Assembly (NCBI GenBank): GCA_029260195.1
Contig: JAJDDS010000027.1
Span: 1 to 9,359, forward strand
From: Phycisphaerae bacterium
GTDB taxonomy: Bacteria; Planctomycetota; Phycisphaerae; UBA1845
Length of the DNA: 9,359 nt
Direction of reading: 5' to 3'
Positions 1-5,638 of the stretch are shown here, piece by piece. The notes below the pieces were generated by a model. It made no database searches and was not told the DNA's origin. It worked only from the letters and a program-made list of their open reading frames with translations. The translations under genes and the position numbers were made by a program. Position 1 is the first letter of the stretch, and each line of letters starts with the position of its first letter.

Positions 1-2194
1 CGCACGCGTCCGGATTACTGTTTCCATTGCAGTCGACATCGCATTCGTCCGGGATGCCGTTCGTGTCACAATCGAGCGACACGCCGATGGCGATGTCACA
101 CTCGTCCGGCAGTTCGTTGCTGTTGCAGTCCTGACTGGTGCCATCTGAAAGATCGCAGTCGTCGGGCCGGTTGTTTCCGTTGCAGTCGTCCTCGCATTCG
201 TCCGGGATGGTGTTGAGGTTGCAGTCCTGCCCGGCGCCTTGCTCGCACTCGTCGGGCTGTCCGTTCCCGTTGCAATCGGCGCTGGTACCCGTGGCGATAT
301 CACAATCGTCGGGCGCCCCGGAACTGTTGCAGTCCTCTTCGCATTCGTCAGGAATGACGTTGGCATTGCAATCCACGGATCCACCGCCCGGCTGTACGTC
401 GCACTCGTCGGGCGTGGCGTTCGTGTTGCAGTCGTCACTCGTGCCGCCGACGAGGTCGCAGTCATCGGGAATACTGTTGCTGTTGCAGTCGGTTTCGCAG
501 ACATCCAGGAGGTCGTTGGCGTTGCAGTCCGGGGCGCCGCCGGAGATCTCGCACGCGTCCGGCTGCCCGTTGCCGTCGCAGTCGGTTTCACATTCGTTGG
601 GAACGCCGTCCGCGTTGCAATCCTCGCTACCGCCGCCGTCGACGTCGCATTCGTCGGGTATCATGTTCGCATTGCAGTCAGGGCTGAGCCCATCGGAGAT
701 GTCGCAGACGTCGTTTGTGCCGGTCGTGTTGCAGTCAGGCTCGCAGATATCGAGAATGCCGTTCCCATCACAGTCGTCGGCGCCGTCAGTCAAATCGCAA
801 ACATCGGTCTGACCATTGCCGTCGCAGTCGGGCTCGCATTCGTCGAGAACGGCGTTGGCGTCGCAATCATCCGCGCCGCCGGCGATGTCGCAGACGTCGG
901 CCGTTTCGGAGTCGTCGCAGTCGGGCTCGCTGTTCAGGAAGTAGCTGTAGATCGCGCCCGCCGCATCGCCCGAACCGGGCAAATCGACATCGCGGGCGCC
1001 CACGAGTGCCCAACCACCGTCGACCGCGAGTGCCAACCCGAGTTGACCGTCCGCTTGGAGGTCTTCGGGGAAAAGCGTCTGTTGGTAGATCCACGAGCTC
1101 CCGTTGAAACCGTAGAGGTAGGCGGCACCGACATTCTGCACGACATCTCCGGGGATCGGCCAGTCTCGATTCGCCGCGCCGATGAGGATGGCATTGTCGC
1201 GGATGCCAACGGACCGGCCGAATTCGTCACTGAGAGCGCCGTCCGGAGCGACGAGTTTCTGGGTCTGTCCCCAGGTTGCCCCGCTGCGGTGGAATACATA
1301 CGCGGCGCCGACGTTGCCGATCAGATTGATGGCGGCGAGATGAGAACCGACGACGATGTCGTCGCCGTGGATAGCGACGCTTCGACCGAGCTGGTCATCG
1401 GCGGCCAAGTCGTCGGCGAGAAGCTTGATCTTCTCGACCCAGACTCCTGCTTCGCGTTCGAAGACGTAGGCTGATCCCGATCGCGAGCCCGCGTCATCCG
1501 TCCAGTAGGCGCCGGCGACCGCCGTGTTGCCATCGACCGCCACAGACACGCCGAATCGATCGCCGTTTTCCGCGTCGGCGCGCGTGAGCAATTGTTCGTG
1601 CGCCCAGTTTCCATCCTGGCGACGGAATATGTGGGCGGCTCCGGCGTTGGGCGCGGGATCGTCATCGCCGAACACGCCAACGATGGCAACATTAACGCTG
1701 ACGGCGACGTCGAAACCGAATTGATCGCCGCCCGATCCGCCACCGGGCTCTTCGAGCTTCGCCGTCTGCGCCCAGACGCCCTGGTCCCTCGTGAAGATAT
1801 ACGCGGCGCCGGTGTTGAACTGCGAGCCGTCGTCGGCGCCGATCGCCCCGACGATAAGAACGTTGCCGTCCAGTGCGACAGCGGACCCGAACCCGTCAAA
1901 TTCGGAGCCGTCAGTGGCGACAAGCCGGGCAACCTCTTGCCAGAACACGCCGTTGCGTTGGAAGATGTAGACCGCGCCAGCGTCCTCTTGGTCGCCTTCG
2001 TTGTCGTTGGGCGCTCCGATGGCTGCCAGGTCGCCGCTGATCGACACGTCCGTACCGAATTGAGCAAACTCCTCCGGCACTGATGCCGTGAGTTTCGGGA
2101 GCTGGCACTGCGCGCGAAGATGCACCGGCGTGCCCGCAAGCACAACCCCCACGATCGCGCAAACCGATATTGAGCGTTTGTACGCTTGCGACAT
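1..2194 (-). CDS. Secreted FG-GAP beta-propeller protein with Cys/Asp/Asn C-terminal repeats (3' end outside window)
   Basis: Reading the minus strand from the ATG at 2194-2192 gives 731 codons with no stop up to the left edge, so the C-terminus is missing. An AAGGA-type ribosome site lies about 9 bases upstream. Residues 1-28 form a signal peptide (KR at 6-7, hydrophobic 10-21, likely cleavage after LRA28), so the protein is exported. Residues about 44-420 hold seven FG-GAP blades of the form (F/L)GxxVAxxGxxxxVGA...GAAYxF.R; blades start with FGTDV, FGSAV, FGFDV, FGVSV, LGRSV, FGRSV and LGLAL. Seven blades are enough to close an integrin-alpha-like propeller. From residue 425 onward there are 19 DCxxNxxPDxCD/E units. 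The function is unknown; a cell-surface or extracellular calcium-stabilised adhesion role is an inference. Proteins of this build are common in planctomycetes. The gene is divergent from everything else here. Confidence in the coding call is high, in the role low. Confidence 0.9.
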   Translation of the reverse strand, partial: MSQAYKRSISVCAIVGVVLAGTPVHLRAQCQLPKLTASVPEEFAQFGTDVSISGDLAAIGAPNDNEGDQEDAGAVYIFQRNGVFWQEVARLVATDGSEFDGFGSAVALDGNVLIVGAIGADDGSQFNTGAAYIFTRDQGVWAQTAKLEEPGGGSGGDQFGFDVAVSVNVAIVGVFGDDDPAPNAGAAHIFRRQDGNWAHEQLLTRADAENGDRFGVSVAVDGNTAVAGAYWTDDAGSRSGSAYVFEREAGVWVEKIKLLADDLAADDQLGRSVAIHGDDIVVGSHLAAINLIGNVGAAYVFHRSGATWGQTQKLVAPDGALSDEFGRSVGIRDNAILIGAANRDWPIPGDVVQNVGAAYLYGFNGSSWIYQQTLFPEDLQADGQLGLALAVDGGWALVGARDVDLPGSGDAAGAIYSYFLNSEPDCDDSETADVCDIAGGADDCDANAVLDECEPDCDGNGQTDVCDLTDGADDCDGNGILDICEPDCNTTGTNDVCDISDGLSPDCNANMIPDECDVDGGGSEDCNADGVPNECETDCDGNGQPDACEISGGAPDCNANDLLDVCETDCNSNSIPDDCDLVGGTSDDCNTNATPDECDVQPGGGSVDCNANVIPDECEEDCNSSGAPDDCDIATGTSADCNGNGQPDECEQGAGQDCNLNTIPDECEDDCNGNNRPDDCDLSDGTSQDCNSNELPDECDIAIGVSLDCDTNGIPDECDVDCNGNSNPDAC
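2..922 (-). repeat. 19 Cys/Asp/Asn repeats (DCNxNGxPDECD type) encoded in the FG-GAP gene
   Basis: The encoded protein has 19 units starting at residue 425; on the plus strand each shows as a gca(g/a)tc or aca(g/a)tc core. The consensus is D-C-(N/D)-x-N-x-x-P-D-x-C-(D/E). Asp1, Asn/Asp3, Asn5, often Gly6, Asp9 and Asp/Glu12 match the ligand spacing of an EF-hand or thrombospondin type-3 calcium loop, and Cys sits at positions 2 and 11. Units are either 13 residues long (7 units) or 17-20 residues long (11 units); the 19th is cut by the window edge. Calcium binding and a disulfide within each unit are inferences. The first and fifth units are the most degenerate. Confidence 0.9.
35..490 (-). 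repeat. Higher-order triad repeat (three copies of long-long-short units)
   Basis: Units 10-18 of the Cys/Asp/Asn array fall into three consecutive triads of 52, 49 and 51 residues, each ordered long-long-short. The first member of every triad has PDDCD followed by a linker containing GTS. The second has PDEC and a long linker. The third has IPDEC and only one linker residue before the next unit. Units 1-9 follow the looser order long-short-long-short-long-long-short-long-short. This points to block duplication of about 150 bp, since diverged. Confidence 0.7.
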
Positions 2195-2280
2195 TCCCCG
2201 TCCTTTCACGCGCCCGGCCCCACCGCTCCGTGCGGCAGTGCTTCGCGGCCAAACGCCTCACCGTCCCGATACAAATCACA

Positions 2281-2286
2281 AGTATA
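2281..2286 (-). promoter_or_regulatory. Possible -10 element for the FG-GAP gene
   Basis: On the minus strand the hexamer TATACT lies about 87 bases upstream of the FG-GAP start codon. No good -35 hexamer lies 16-18 bases upstream of it, so this is a weak candidate. A second AT-rich hexamer, TATAAA, lies further upstream and also lacks a -35. Confidence 0.3.
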
Positions 2287-2456
2287 ACGGATGGTGACCT
2301 CGAACGGTAGTTTATACACACGGGTGCTCGTGGATGGACCCAATCGTGGGCGCAGCCGAAGTCTAGGCGACTCAAAGGTAGGGATTTGTTCGGTTTCGCG
2401 GGTACGGATCGAAGGGCGACGCCAGCGTTCGGGACACGCAATTGGGCGGCGGCAGG

Positions 2457-2484
2457 TTGAGCGGAGGTCTCGCCGCCCTATAAT
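2457..2484 (+). promoter_or_regulatory. Sigma70-type promoter for the 2550-4044 operon
   Basis: TTGAGC at 2457-2462 and a perfect TATAAT at 2479-2484 are separated by 16 bases. This is the only consensus-quality -35/-10 pair I found in the window. Transcription would start near 2490, leaving a leader of about 60 bases before the ATG at 2550. Confidence 0.7.
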
Positions 2485-2536
2485 CGCAACGGGCAAGGTC
2501 TCTCAGGAGGCCGCCCTTTCTCGCGACGGTCGATCC

Positions 2537-2544
2537 GGAGGGAG
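2537..2544 (+). promoter_or_regulatory. Ribosome binding site fixing the start at 2550
   Basis: GGAGGGAG ends 5 bases before the ATG at 2550 and picks this start over the longer overlapping frame that opens at 2291. Confidence 0.75.
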
Positions 2545-2549
2545 TTCTG

Positions 2550-2966
2550 ATGCACAACGAGCGCGGTCATTCGAGGAATCTCGCGGTTCCCGGCTCGCGG
2601 GGGCCGCTCTGGCTGATCGCGATTAGCTTGGCGGTCATCGCGTCCTGCCTTCTGATGCGGCTGGACGGGGCGCCGTCGCCGGCGTTCGCCCAGCCAGCGG
2701 CTCAAGCAGGAGCGCGTGGCATCTTCGCGTTCCCTGGGCAGTTGACCAAGGACCACTACGGGCTCTTCATGGTGGACGTGGACACCATGAATATTTGGTG
2801 CTACGAGTATCTTGTTGGCACGAGCAAGCTGCGTTTGGTGGCTGGTCGTAGCTGGATGTACGACCGGTATTTGGAGAATTTCGGAACGGATCCTCCGCCG
2901 GAAGATATACAACAGATGATCGAGACGGCCCGCGAGGCAAAGCTCCGGAACCGCGGACGCCCCTGA
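2550..2966 (+). CDS. Conserved small secreted or membrane-anchored protein, function unknown
   Basis: The product has 138 residues. A charged N-terminus (1-18) is followed by a hydrophobic segment at about 19-36 (LWLIAISLAVIASCLL) and an AFA|Q site at 45-47, so it is either cleaved and exported or held by one N-terminal helix. The core at about 55-113 (GIFAFPGQLTKDHYGLFMVD, then NIWCYEYL, LRLVAGRSWMYDRYLENF) is rich in aromatics; it resembles proteins I have seen in planctomycete genomes with no assigned function. The tail is a short charged helix. It is the first gene of an operon: a strong promoter lies about 65 bases upstream and the next gene starts 22 bases after its stop. Cys84 in the WCYEY motif would be extracytoplasmic. 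I cannot name a reaction. That it is a real gene is well supported; the function is open. Confidence 0.8.
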   Translation: MHNERGHSRNLAVPGSRGPLWLIAISLAVIASCLLMRLDGAPSPAFAQPAAQAGARGIFAFPGQLTKDHYGLFMVDVDTMNIWCYEYLVGTSKLRLVAGRSWMYDRYLENFGTDPPPEDIQQMIETAREAKLRNRGRP

Positions 2967-2988
2967 GACGAATCGAGGAAACGCCACC

Positions 2989-4044
2989 ATGGCCCAAATG
3001 TACTACACCCTGGAAGAAGCCATCGCCAAGCTCGGCTGCGATGAGGCTGCACTCAAGAGCGCGGTCCGGGACGGCAAGCTCCGCGAGTTCCGCGACGCGG
3101 GCAAGAGTAACTACAAGGTCGACGAGATCGACAAGCTGGCGAGTTCGGGTGAACTCGGGGGTGGATCGTTGGCGGACGAGCCAGAGCTGTCTGCGAGCAT
3201 GGGGCCGATCGAGTTGGCGGATACAGGCAATCCGATGCCCGACCTGAGTTCCGGAGGATCAATTGGAATCGGGGATACGGGCTTGAATCTAGCCGGGACC
3301 GCGGCGGGCCTGTCCGGGACCGGGACGGATCTGGGACTCTCGCTTGGCGACTCGGGGATCGACCTGGCGGGGGGTGACGACATGGTCAGTCTTGATGAGG
3401 TTGACTCCAGTACGGAGGGGACGTCGCCGGGCAAAGCAAAGGACGATACGGTCGTAAGCTCGGTCGGGGTCAGTGTTTTCGACGAAGAGGATCTGGACGA
3501 AAGCGCCGACCCGATGGCCAAGACGGTAATGTCGGGTACATCGAGCGGGACCGGACTGGAGGGCGTGGGCAGCGGCGGATCGGGATTGCTGGATCTGACA
3601 CGCGAGAGCGATGACACGTCGCTCGGGGCGGAGCTCTTGGACGAGATCTATCCGGGGGATGACGCCCCCACCATGGAAATGGGCGATGCGACGCGGGCCG
3701 GACTTGAGGGCACTGGAGCCGGGACAGCCGCGGGGACCGAGGCAGGCGCGGAGGCGTTTGAAGAGGTCGCTGACACGCCGGCGGCGAGCGCCACGGTGAC
3801 CGTTCGGACGGTGGAGTACGCGGCGGATTCCTTCAGCCACGGCGTGACCGGTCTGGTCGCCGTAGGGTTGTTGGTGATGTGCGTTGCGGGGTTGGCGCTG
3901 GCTTCGATGATTCGTGGTCTTTTGCCCTCGATTCTGGAGCTGGTCTTTGGTAAGCTGTGGATGTTTGGTGTTGGCGCCCTCGTGATCGCCGGCGCGGCGA
4001 TGGGGCTTGGGATGTTCCTGGGCAAGCGGTCGGATTCGTCGTAG
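2989..4044 (+). CDS. Excisionase-like HTH protein with acidic Gly/Ser linker and two C-terminal membrane helices
   Basis: The product has 351 residues. The start at 2989 is backed by GAGGAA at 2975-2980. Residues 4-52 read as a MerR/excisionase-type winged helix (YYTLEEAIAKLG, then LREFRDAGKSNYKVDEIDKL), with the usual pattern of HTH, basic loop and wing. Residues 53-270 are a low-complexity linker rich in Gly, Ser, Asp and Glu, probably disordered. Inside it are two better-ordered islands, at about 154-182 (VGVSVFDEEDLDE, then ADPMAKT) and 198-223 (SGLLDL, DDTSLGAELLDEIYPG). Two hydrophobic helices close the protein at about 286-307 and 324-345, followed by a short basic tail (GKRSDSS). This is the layout of a membrane-tethered DNA-binding or partner-binding protein; HTH_17-type domains do not always bind DNA. 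No signal peptide is seen, so the HTH should be cytoplasmic. It is cotranscribed with the 138-residue protein. The function is not known to me. Confidence 0.85.
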   Translation: MAQMYYTLEEAIAKLGCDEAALKSAVRDGKLREFRDAGKSNYKVDEIDKLASSGELGGGSLADEPELSASMGPIELADTGNPMPDLSSGGSIGIGDTGLNLAGTAAGLSGTGTDLGLSLGDSGIDLAGGDDMVSLDEVDSSTEGTSPGKAKDDTVVSSVGVSVFDEEDLDESADPMAKTVMSGTSSGTGLEGVGSGGSGLLDLTRESDDTSLGAELLDEIYPGDDAPTMEMGDATRAGLEGTGAGTAAGTEAGAEAFEEVADTPAASATVTVRTVEYAADSFSHGVTGLVAVGLLVMCVAGLALASMIRGLLPSILELVFGKLWMFGVGALVIAGAAMGLGMFLGKRSDSS

Positions 4045-4064
4045 GACTCCCCAGGTTTCTCTGT

Positions 4065-4097
4065 CGACGCCACCGGCGCGCGGCTTGGCGGACGTCG
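4065..4097 (+). terminator. Weak stem-loop after the HTH-protein operon
   Basis: CGACG at 4065-4069 pairs with CGTCG at 4093-4097, with an imperfect inner stem (CCACC against GGCGG, one mismatch and one bulge). No T-run follows, so if it ends transcription it is not a standard intrinsic terminator. The rest of 4045-4230 shows no gene and no convincing promoter. Confidence 0.2.
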
Positions 4098-4217
4098 CCC
4101 AATTCACTGAAATTGTCATCGCGCATCATCCGAACGCATGATCGTTCATGTCGTCATCGAGCGGTGGGTCGCGCGCGGTTCGTGTATGTTGATATCATCA
4201 TTTGATTCCACGAGTGG

Positions 4218-4224
4218 AAGGAGG
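4218..4224 (+). promoter_or_regulatory. Ribosome binding site that sets the lipoprotein start at 4231
   Basis: AAGGAGG lies 6 bases before the ATG at 4231. The frame is open back to an ATG at 4138, but that start has no ribosome site and would put 31 residues in front of the lipoprotein signal peptide. Confidence 0.8.
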
Positions 4225-4230
4225 GTTGTC

Positions 4231-5106
4231 ATGACAACCGGGCGTTGGACGGCGGGCGCGGTGTTGGGCTGTGTTCTTGTGACGGTCAGCGGGTGCGCAA
4301 GCCTTGAAGAACTTCGTCAAGTGCAAATGTCGCAGCGGGCGCTCGAGTCGGAGAAAGCCGAACTGGAGCAGCAGTTGTTCGATTCACGGACGGCCATGAG
4401 CACCTTGCGGTCGCGTTCGGACTCGCTGGAAGCGCAATCGGCGGTCAAGGACCAACTGGTGGCGAATCTGACAACCGAGAACGACGGGCTGGAAGAAAAA
4501 TTCCGCCGCGCGCAGGCCGTGCTGGAGAAACTTGCGAACAAGCCGGTCGGGGATGTATCGATGGGCGTGGGCAGGCTTCCCGCGGAGTTGGATGCAGCCC
4601 TTCGTCAGTTCGCCTCGCAGCATCCGTCGTCGGTGGTATATGACGGCGATCACGGGACGTTGAAATGGACATCGGACCTGGTGTTCGCCTTCGCGAGCGA
4701 CGTCGTGCGGGATGACGCAAAGGAATCGCTGCGCCGGTTCGGCGAAATCGTGAAATCGCCGGTCGCGGAGGGATTCGACGTGATTGTCGTGGGACATACT
4801 GACAACATTCCGATTCGCAAGGCGGAGACGCTCCGGCAGCACGCGAGCAACACCCACCTGTCGGTACATCGGGCGATCGCCGTCGGCAAGGTCTTGGCGC
4901 AGAACGGCGTTTCGTCGGAGCGCGTGGGCGTGATGGGGTTCGGCGAGTATCGGCCGCTCGCCAGCAACGACGCGGACCAAGGCCGGTCACAGAACCGGCG
5001 GGTCGAGATGTACATGGTACCGCGAGGTGCGTTCAGCATCGGGGCGAGTGCCCAGTCGCCCATGGCGTTCACCGGAAGCGAAAAAAAGGACTCGTCCACG
5101 AAGTAG
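4231..5106 (+). CDS. OmpA-family (Pal-like) peptidoglycan-binding lipoprotein with coiled coil
   Basis: The product has 291 residues. Residues 1-21 are a signal peptide ending in the lipobox VSGC, so Cys22 should be lipidated. Residues about 25-104 are a charged heptad-like coiled coil (SQRALESEKAELEQQL and on). Residues about 144-263 form the OmpA C-terminal domain: HTDN with Asp191, LSVHRA with Arg214, GVMGFGEYRP, and GRSQNRRVE at about 252-259. In this family the Asp and an Arg near the NRRVE motif bind the diaminopimelate of peptidoglycan. A 28-residue Ser/Lys-rich tail follows. The likely role is to tie the outer membrane to the cell wall, with the coiled coil as spacer or oligomerisation arm. 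It stands alone: 186 bases after the HTH gene and 532 bases before resB. It is not next to tolB or other tol genes here, so I do not call it pal. The alternative is a stator-like MotB domain, but there is no N-terminal TM with the MotB Asp. Confidence 0.9.
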   Translation: MTTGRWTAGAVLGCVLVTVSGCASLEELRQVQMSQRALESEKAELEQQLFDSRTAMSTLRSRSDSLEAQSAVKDQLVANLTTENDGLEEKFRRAQAVLEKLANKPVGDVSMGVGRLPAELDAALRQFASQHPSSVVYDGDHGTLKWTSDLVFAFASDVVRDDAKESLRRFGEIVKSPVAEGFDVIVVGHTDNIPIRKAETLRQHASNTHLSVHRAIAVGKVLAQNGVSSERVGVMGFGEYRPLASNDADQGRSQNRRVEMYMVPRGAFSIGASAQSPMAFTGSEKKDSSTK

Positions 5107-5165
5107 GCTCGCGAGCAGGGGTGCATGACGCTATCGGCGAGTGCCCCATTCTTCCCCGTAGGCGA

Positions 5166-5194
5166 GGGGGACGTACGAAACCATGCAGTCCCCC
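5166..5194 (+). other. Inverted repeat GGGGGAC / GTCCCCC
   Basis: GGGGGAC at 5166-5172 and GTCCCCC at 5188-5194 form a perfect 7-bp stem with a 15-base loop, 60 bases after the lipoprotein stop. CCCC at 5154-5157 can pair with the same G-run instead. No T-run follows. It could be a poor terminator for the lipoprotein gene or part of a repeat relic. Confidence 0.4.
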
Positions 5195-5333
5195 AACCCT
5201 TCGCGTCCTCAGGCGCTTGTAGTTCCAGAAGACGCGTTGAGTGGCGTCGCGAAAAAAGGGGTACCCAACCCGATTGCAGGCCACCGGAAGTGTCATGCCA
5301 CCCGCGAGCAGCACCGGCGACGGACAGGATTCC

Positions 5334-5380
5334 CTCGGGGCGGATGCGCCCCGGGCGTCGATCCGAATCCGGACATTCGG
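5334..5380 (+). other. Two adjacent stem-loops in the resB leader region
   Basis: CTCGGGGCG at 5334-5342 pairs with CGCCCCGGG at 5347-5355 (9 bp, one G-T pair, loop GATG). CCGAAT at 5363-5368 pairs perfectly with ATTCGG at 5375-5380 (6-base loop). Only 7 bases separate them. In DNA this GC-rich some stems are expected by chance, so their meaning is unproven. Confidence 0.4.
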
Positions 5381-5411
5381 GCACCGGGCGTGGGTCGGGC
5401 ACTGGGGCGTT

Positions 5412-5489
5412 CGGATGGCCGCGGGCGGTGTCCGGATGGAGCGGGAATACGAATCACGCCGCGGGGTCTCGCCGGATGGGTGCGGATGG
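5412..5489 (+). promoter_or_regulatory. Four CGGATGG direct repeats, possible operator array
   Basis: CGGATGG occurs at 5412-5418, 5433-5439, 5473-5479 and 5483-5489, always in the same orientation. Start-to-start distances are 21, 40 and 10, close to whole helical turns. The last copy ends 1 base before TACAAT at 5491-5496. This arrangement fits tandem sites for an activator or repressor of the operon that follows, but no known regulator is matched. Confidence 0.35.
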
Positions 5490-5490
5490 G

Positions 5491-5496
5491 TACAAT
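5491..5496 (+). promoter_or_regulatory. Possible -10 for resB-ccsA
   Basis: TACAAT differs from TATAAT at one base. No good -35 lies 16-18 bases upstream; the CGGATGG copies occupy that stretch instead, which would fit an activator-dependent promoter. It would leave a leader of about 135 bases before the start at 5639. Confidence 0.25.
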
Positions 5497-5626
5497 CGTG
5501 GGCGTGATAATCCCCGTCGTCTCGTTGGCGTCGGGGTGGCCGGGGAAGCGTCATTTCGCACCGTCACCGACAACGTAGCGCGCCGGGGGGCGTGGCGCTC
5601 CGGGTCCAACATACGATCCACTCGAT

Positions 5627-5630
5627 AGGA
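5627..5630 (+). promoter_or_regulatory. Ribosome binding site for the TTG start of resB
   Basis: AGGA in the stretch GATAGGACAATCACA lies 8 bases before TTG at 5639. The frame has an in-frame stop at 5576-5578 and no ATG, GTG or other TTG between, so 5639 is the first usable start and it leaves enough N-terminus for the first membrane helix. Confidence 0.65.
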
Positions 5631-5638
5631 CAATCACA

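Larger units (their letters stand above)
2195..2549. other. Divergent intergenic region, promoters but no gene
   Basis: These 355 bases separate the minus-strand FG-GAP gene from the plus-strand operon at 2550. Short ORFs that cross it lack a ribosome site and have Arg/Pro-rich shadow composition, so I call it noncoding. It holds a good plus-strand promoter at 2457-2484, a possible minus-strand -10 at 2281-2286, and both ribosome binding sites at its ends. A second AGGAGG at 2505-2510 has no start codon at a usable distance. Confidence 0.75.
5107..5638. other. Gene-poor, dyad-rich spacer upstream of resB
   Basis: Frames are open on both strands across these 532 bases, but each gives an Arg/Pro/Gly-rich translation with no ribosome site and no recognisable domain, so I see no gene. 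It holds a 10-base palindrome GCTCGCGAGC at 5107-5116 right after the lipoprotein stop, several stem-loops, four CGGATGG heptamers, and a possible -10 TACAAT at 5491-5496. It most likely carries the control region and leader of the resB-ccsA operon. Confidence 0.6.

Noticed and set aside
138..812. Plus-strand Ser/Gln-rich repetitive frame (SHSSG...LQS)
   Set aside because: Exact shadow of the DCNxNGxPDEC repeats on the other strand; the regularity comes from those repeats.
239..1474. Plus-strand open frame of 411 codons
   Set aside because: It lies antisense to the FG-GAP gene. Its translation is a monotonous Val/Ala/Gly series (AVAVG, VGVAV) produced by the opposite strand's repeats and codon bias, it has no ribosome site, and the minus-strand reading gives clear domains.
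1321..2145. Minus-strand Ser/Arg/Thr-rich frame of 274 codons
   Set aside because: It overlaps the propeller region in another minus-strand frame and shows no domain, whereas the frame from 2194 gives seven FG-GAP blades and a signal peptide.
3289..4119. Minus-strand open frame of 276 codons
   Set aside because: Antisense to the HTH/TM protein, Arg/His-rich, no ribosome site. The plus-strand gene has a start site, HTH and TM helices.
4138..4230. Longer N-terminus for the OmpA-family lipoprotein
   Set aside because: It would add 31 residues before a clean lipoprotein signal peptide and has no ribosome site, while AAGGAGG sits just ahead of 4231.
5251..5270. Minus-strand terminator with a T6 run
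   Set aside because: The GGGTACCC ahead of the T-run has no room for a loop, flanking pairs are weak, and there is no minus-strand gene for it to end.
5341..5390. Possible tRNA, because of a GTCGATCCGAATCC stretch like a T-arm
   Set aside because: No matching acceptor, D and anticodon stems can be built around it; the pairing instead gives a simple hairpin at 5363-5380.
5069..5554. Minus-strand frame covering most of the spacer before resB
   Set aside because: Pro/Arg-rich, overlaps the end of the lipoprotein gene, no ribosome site, no recognisable motif. A stretch reading FFRDATQRVFW caught my eye, but it derives from the GGGGTACCC/AAAAAA element and is not enough to call a gene.
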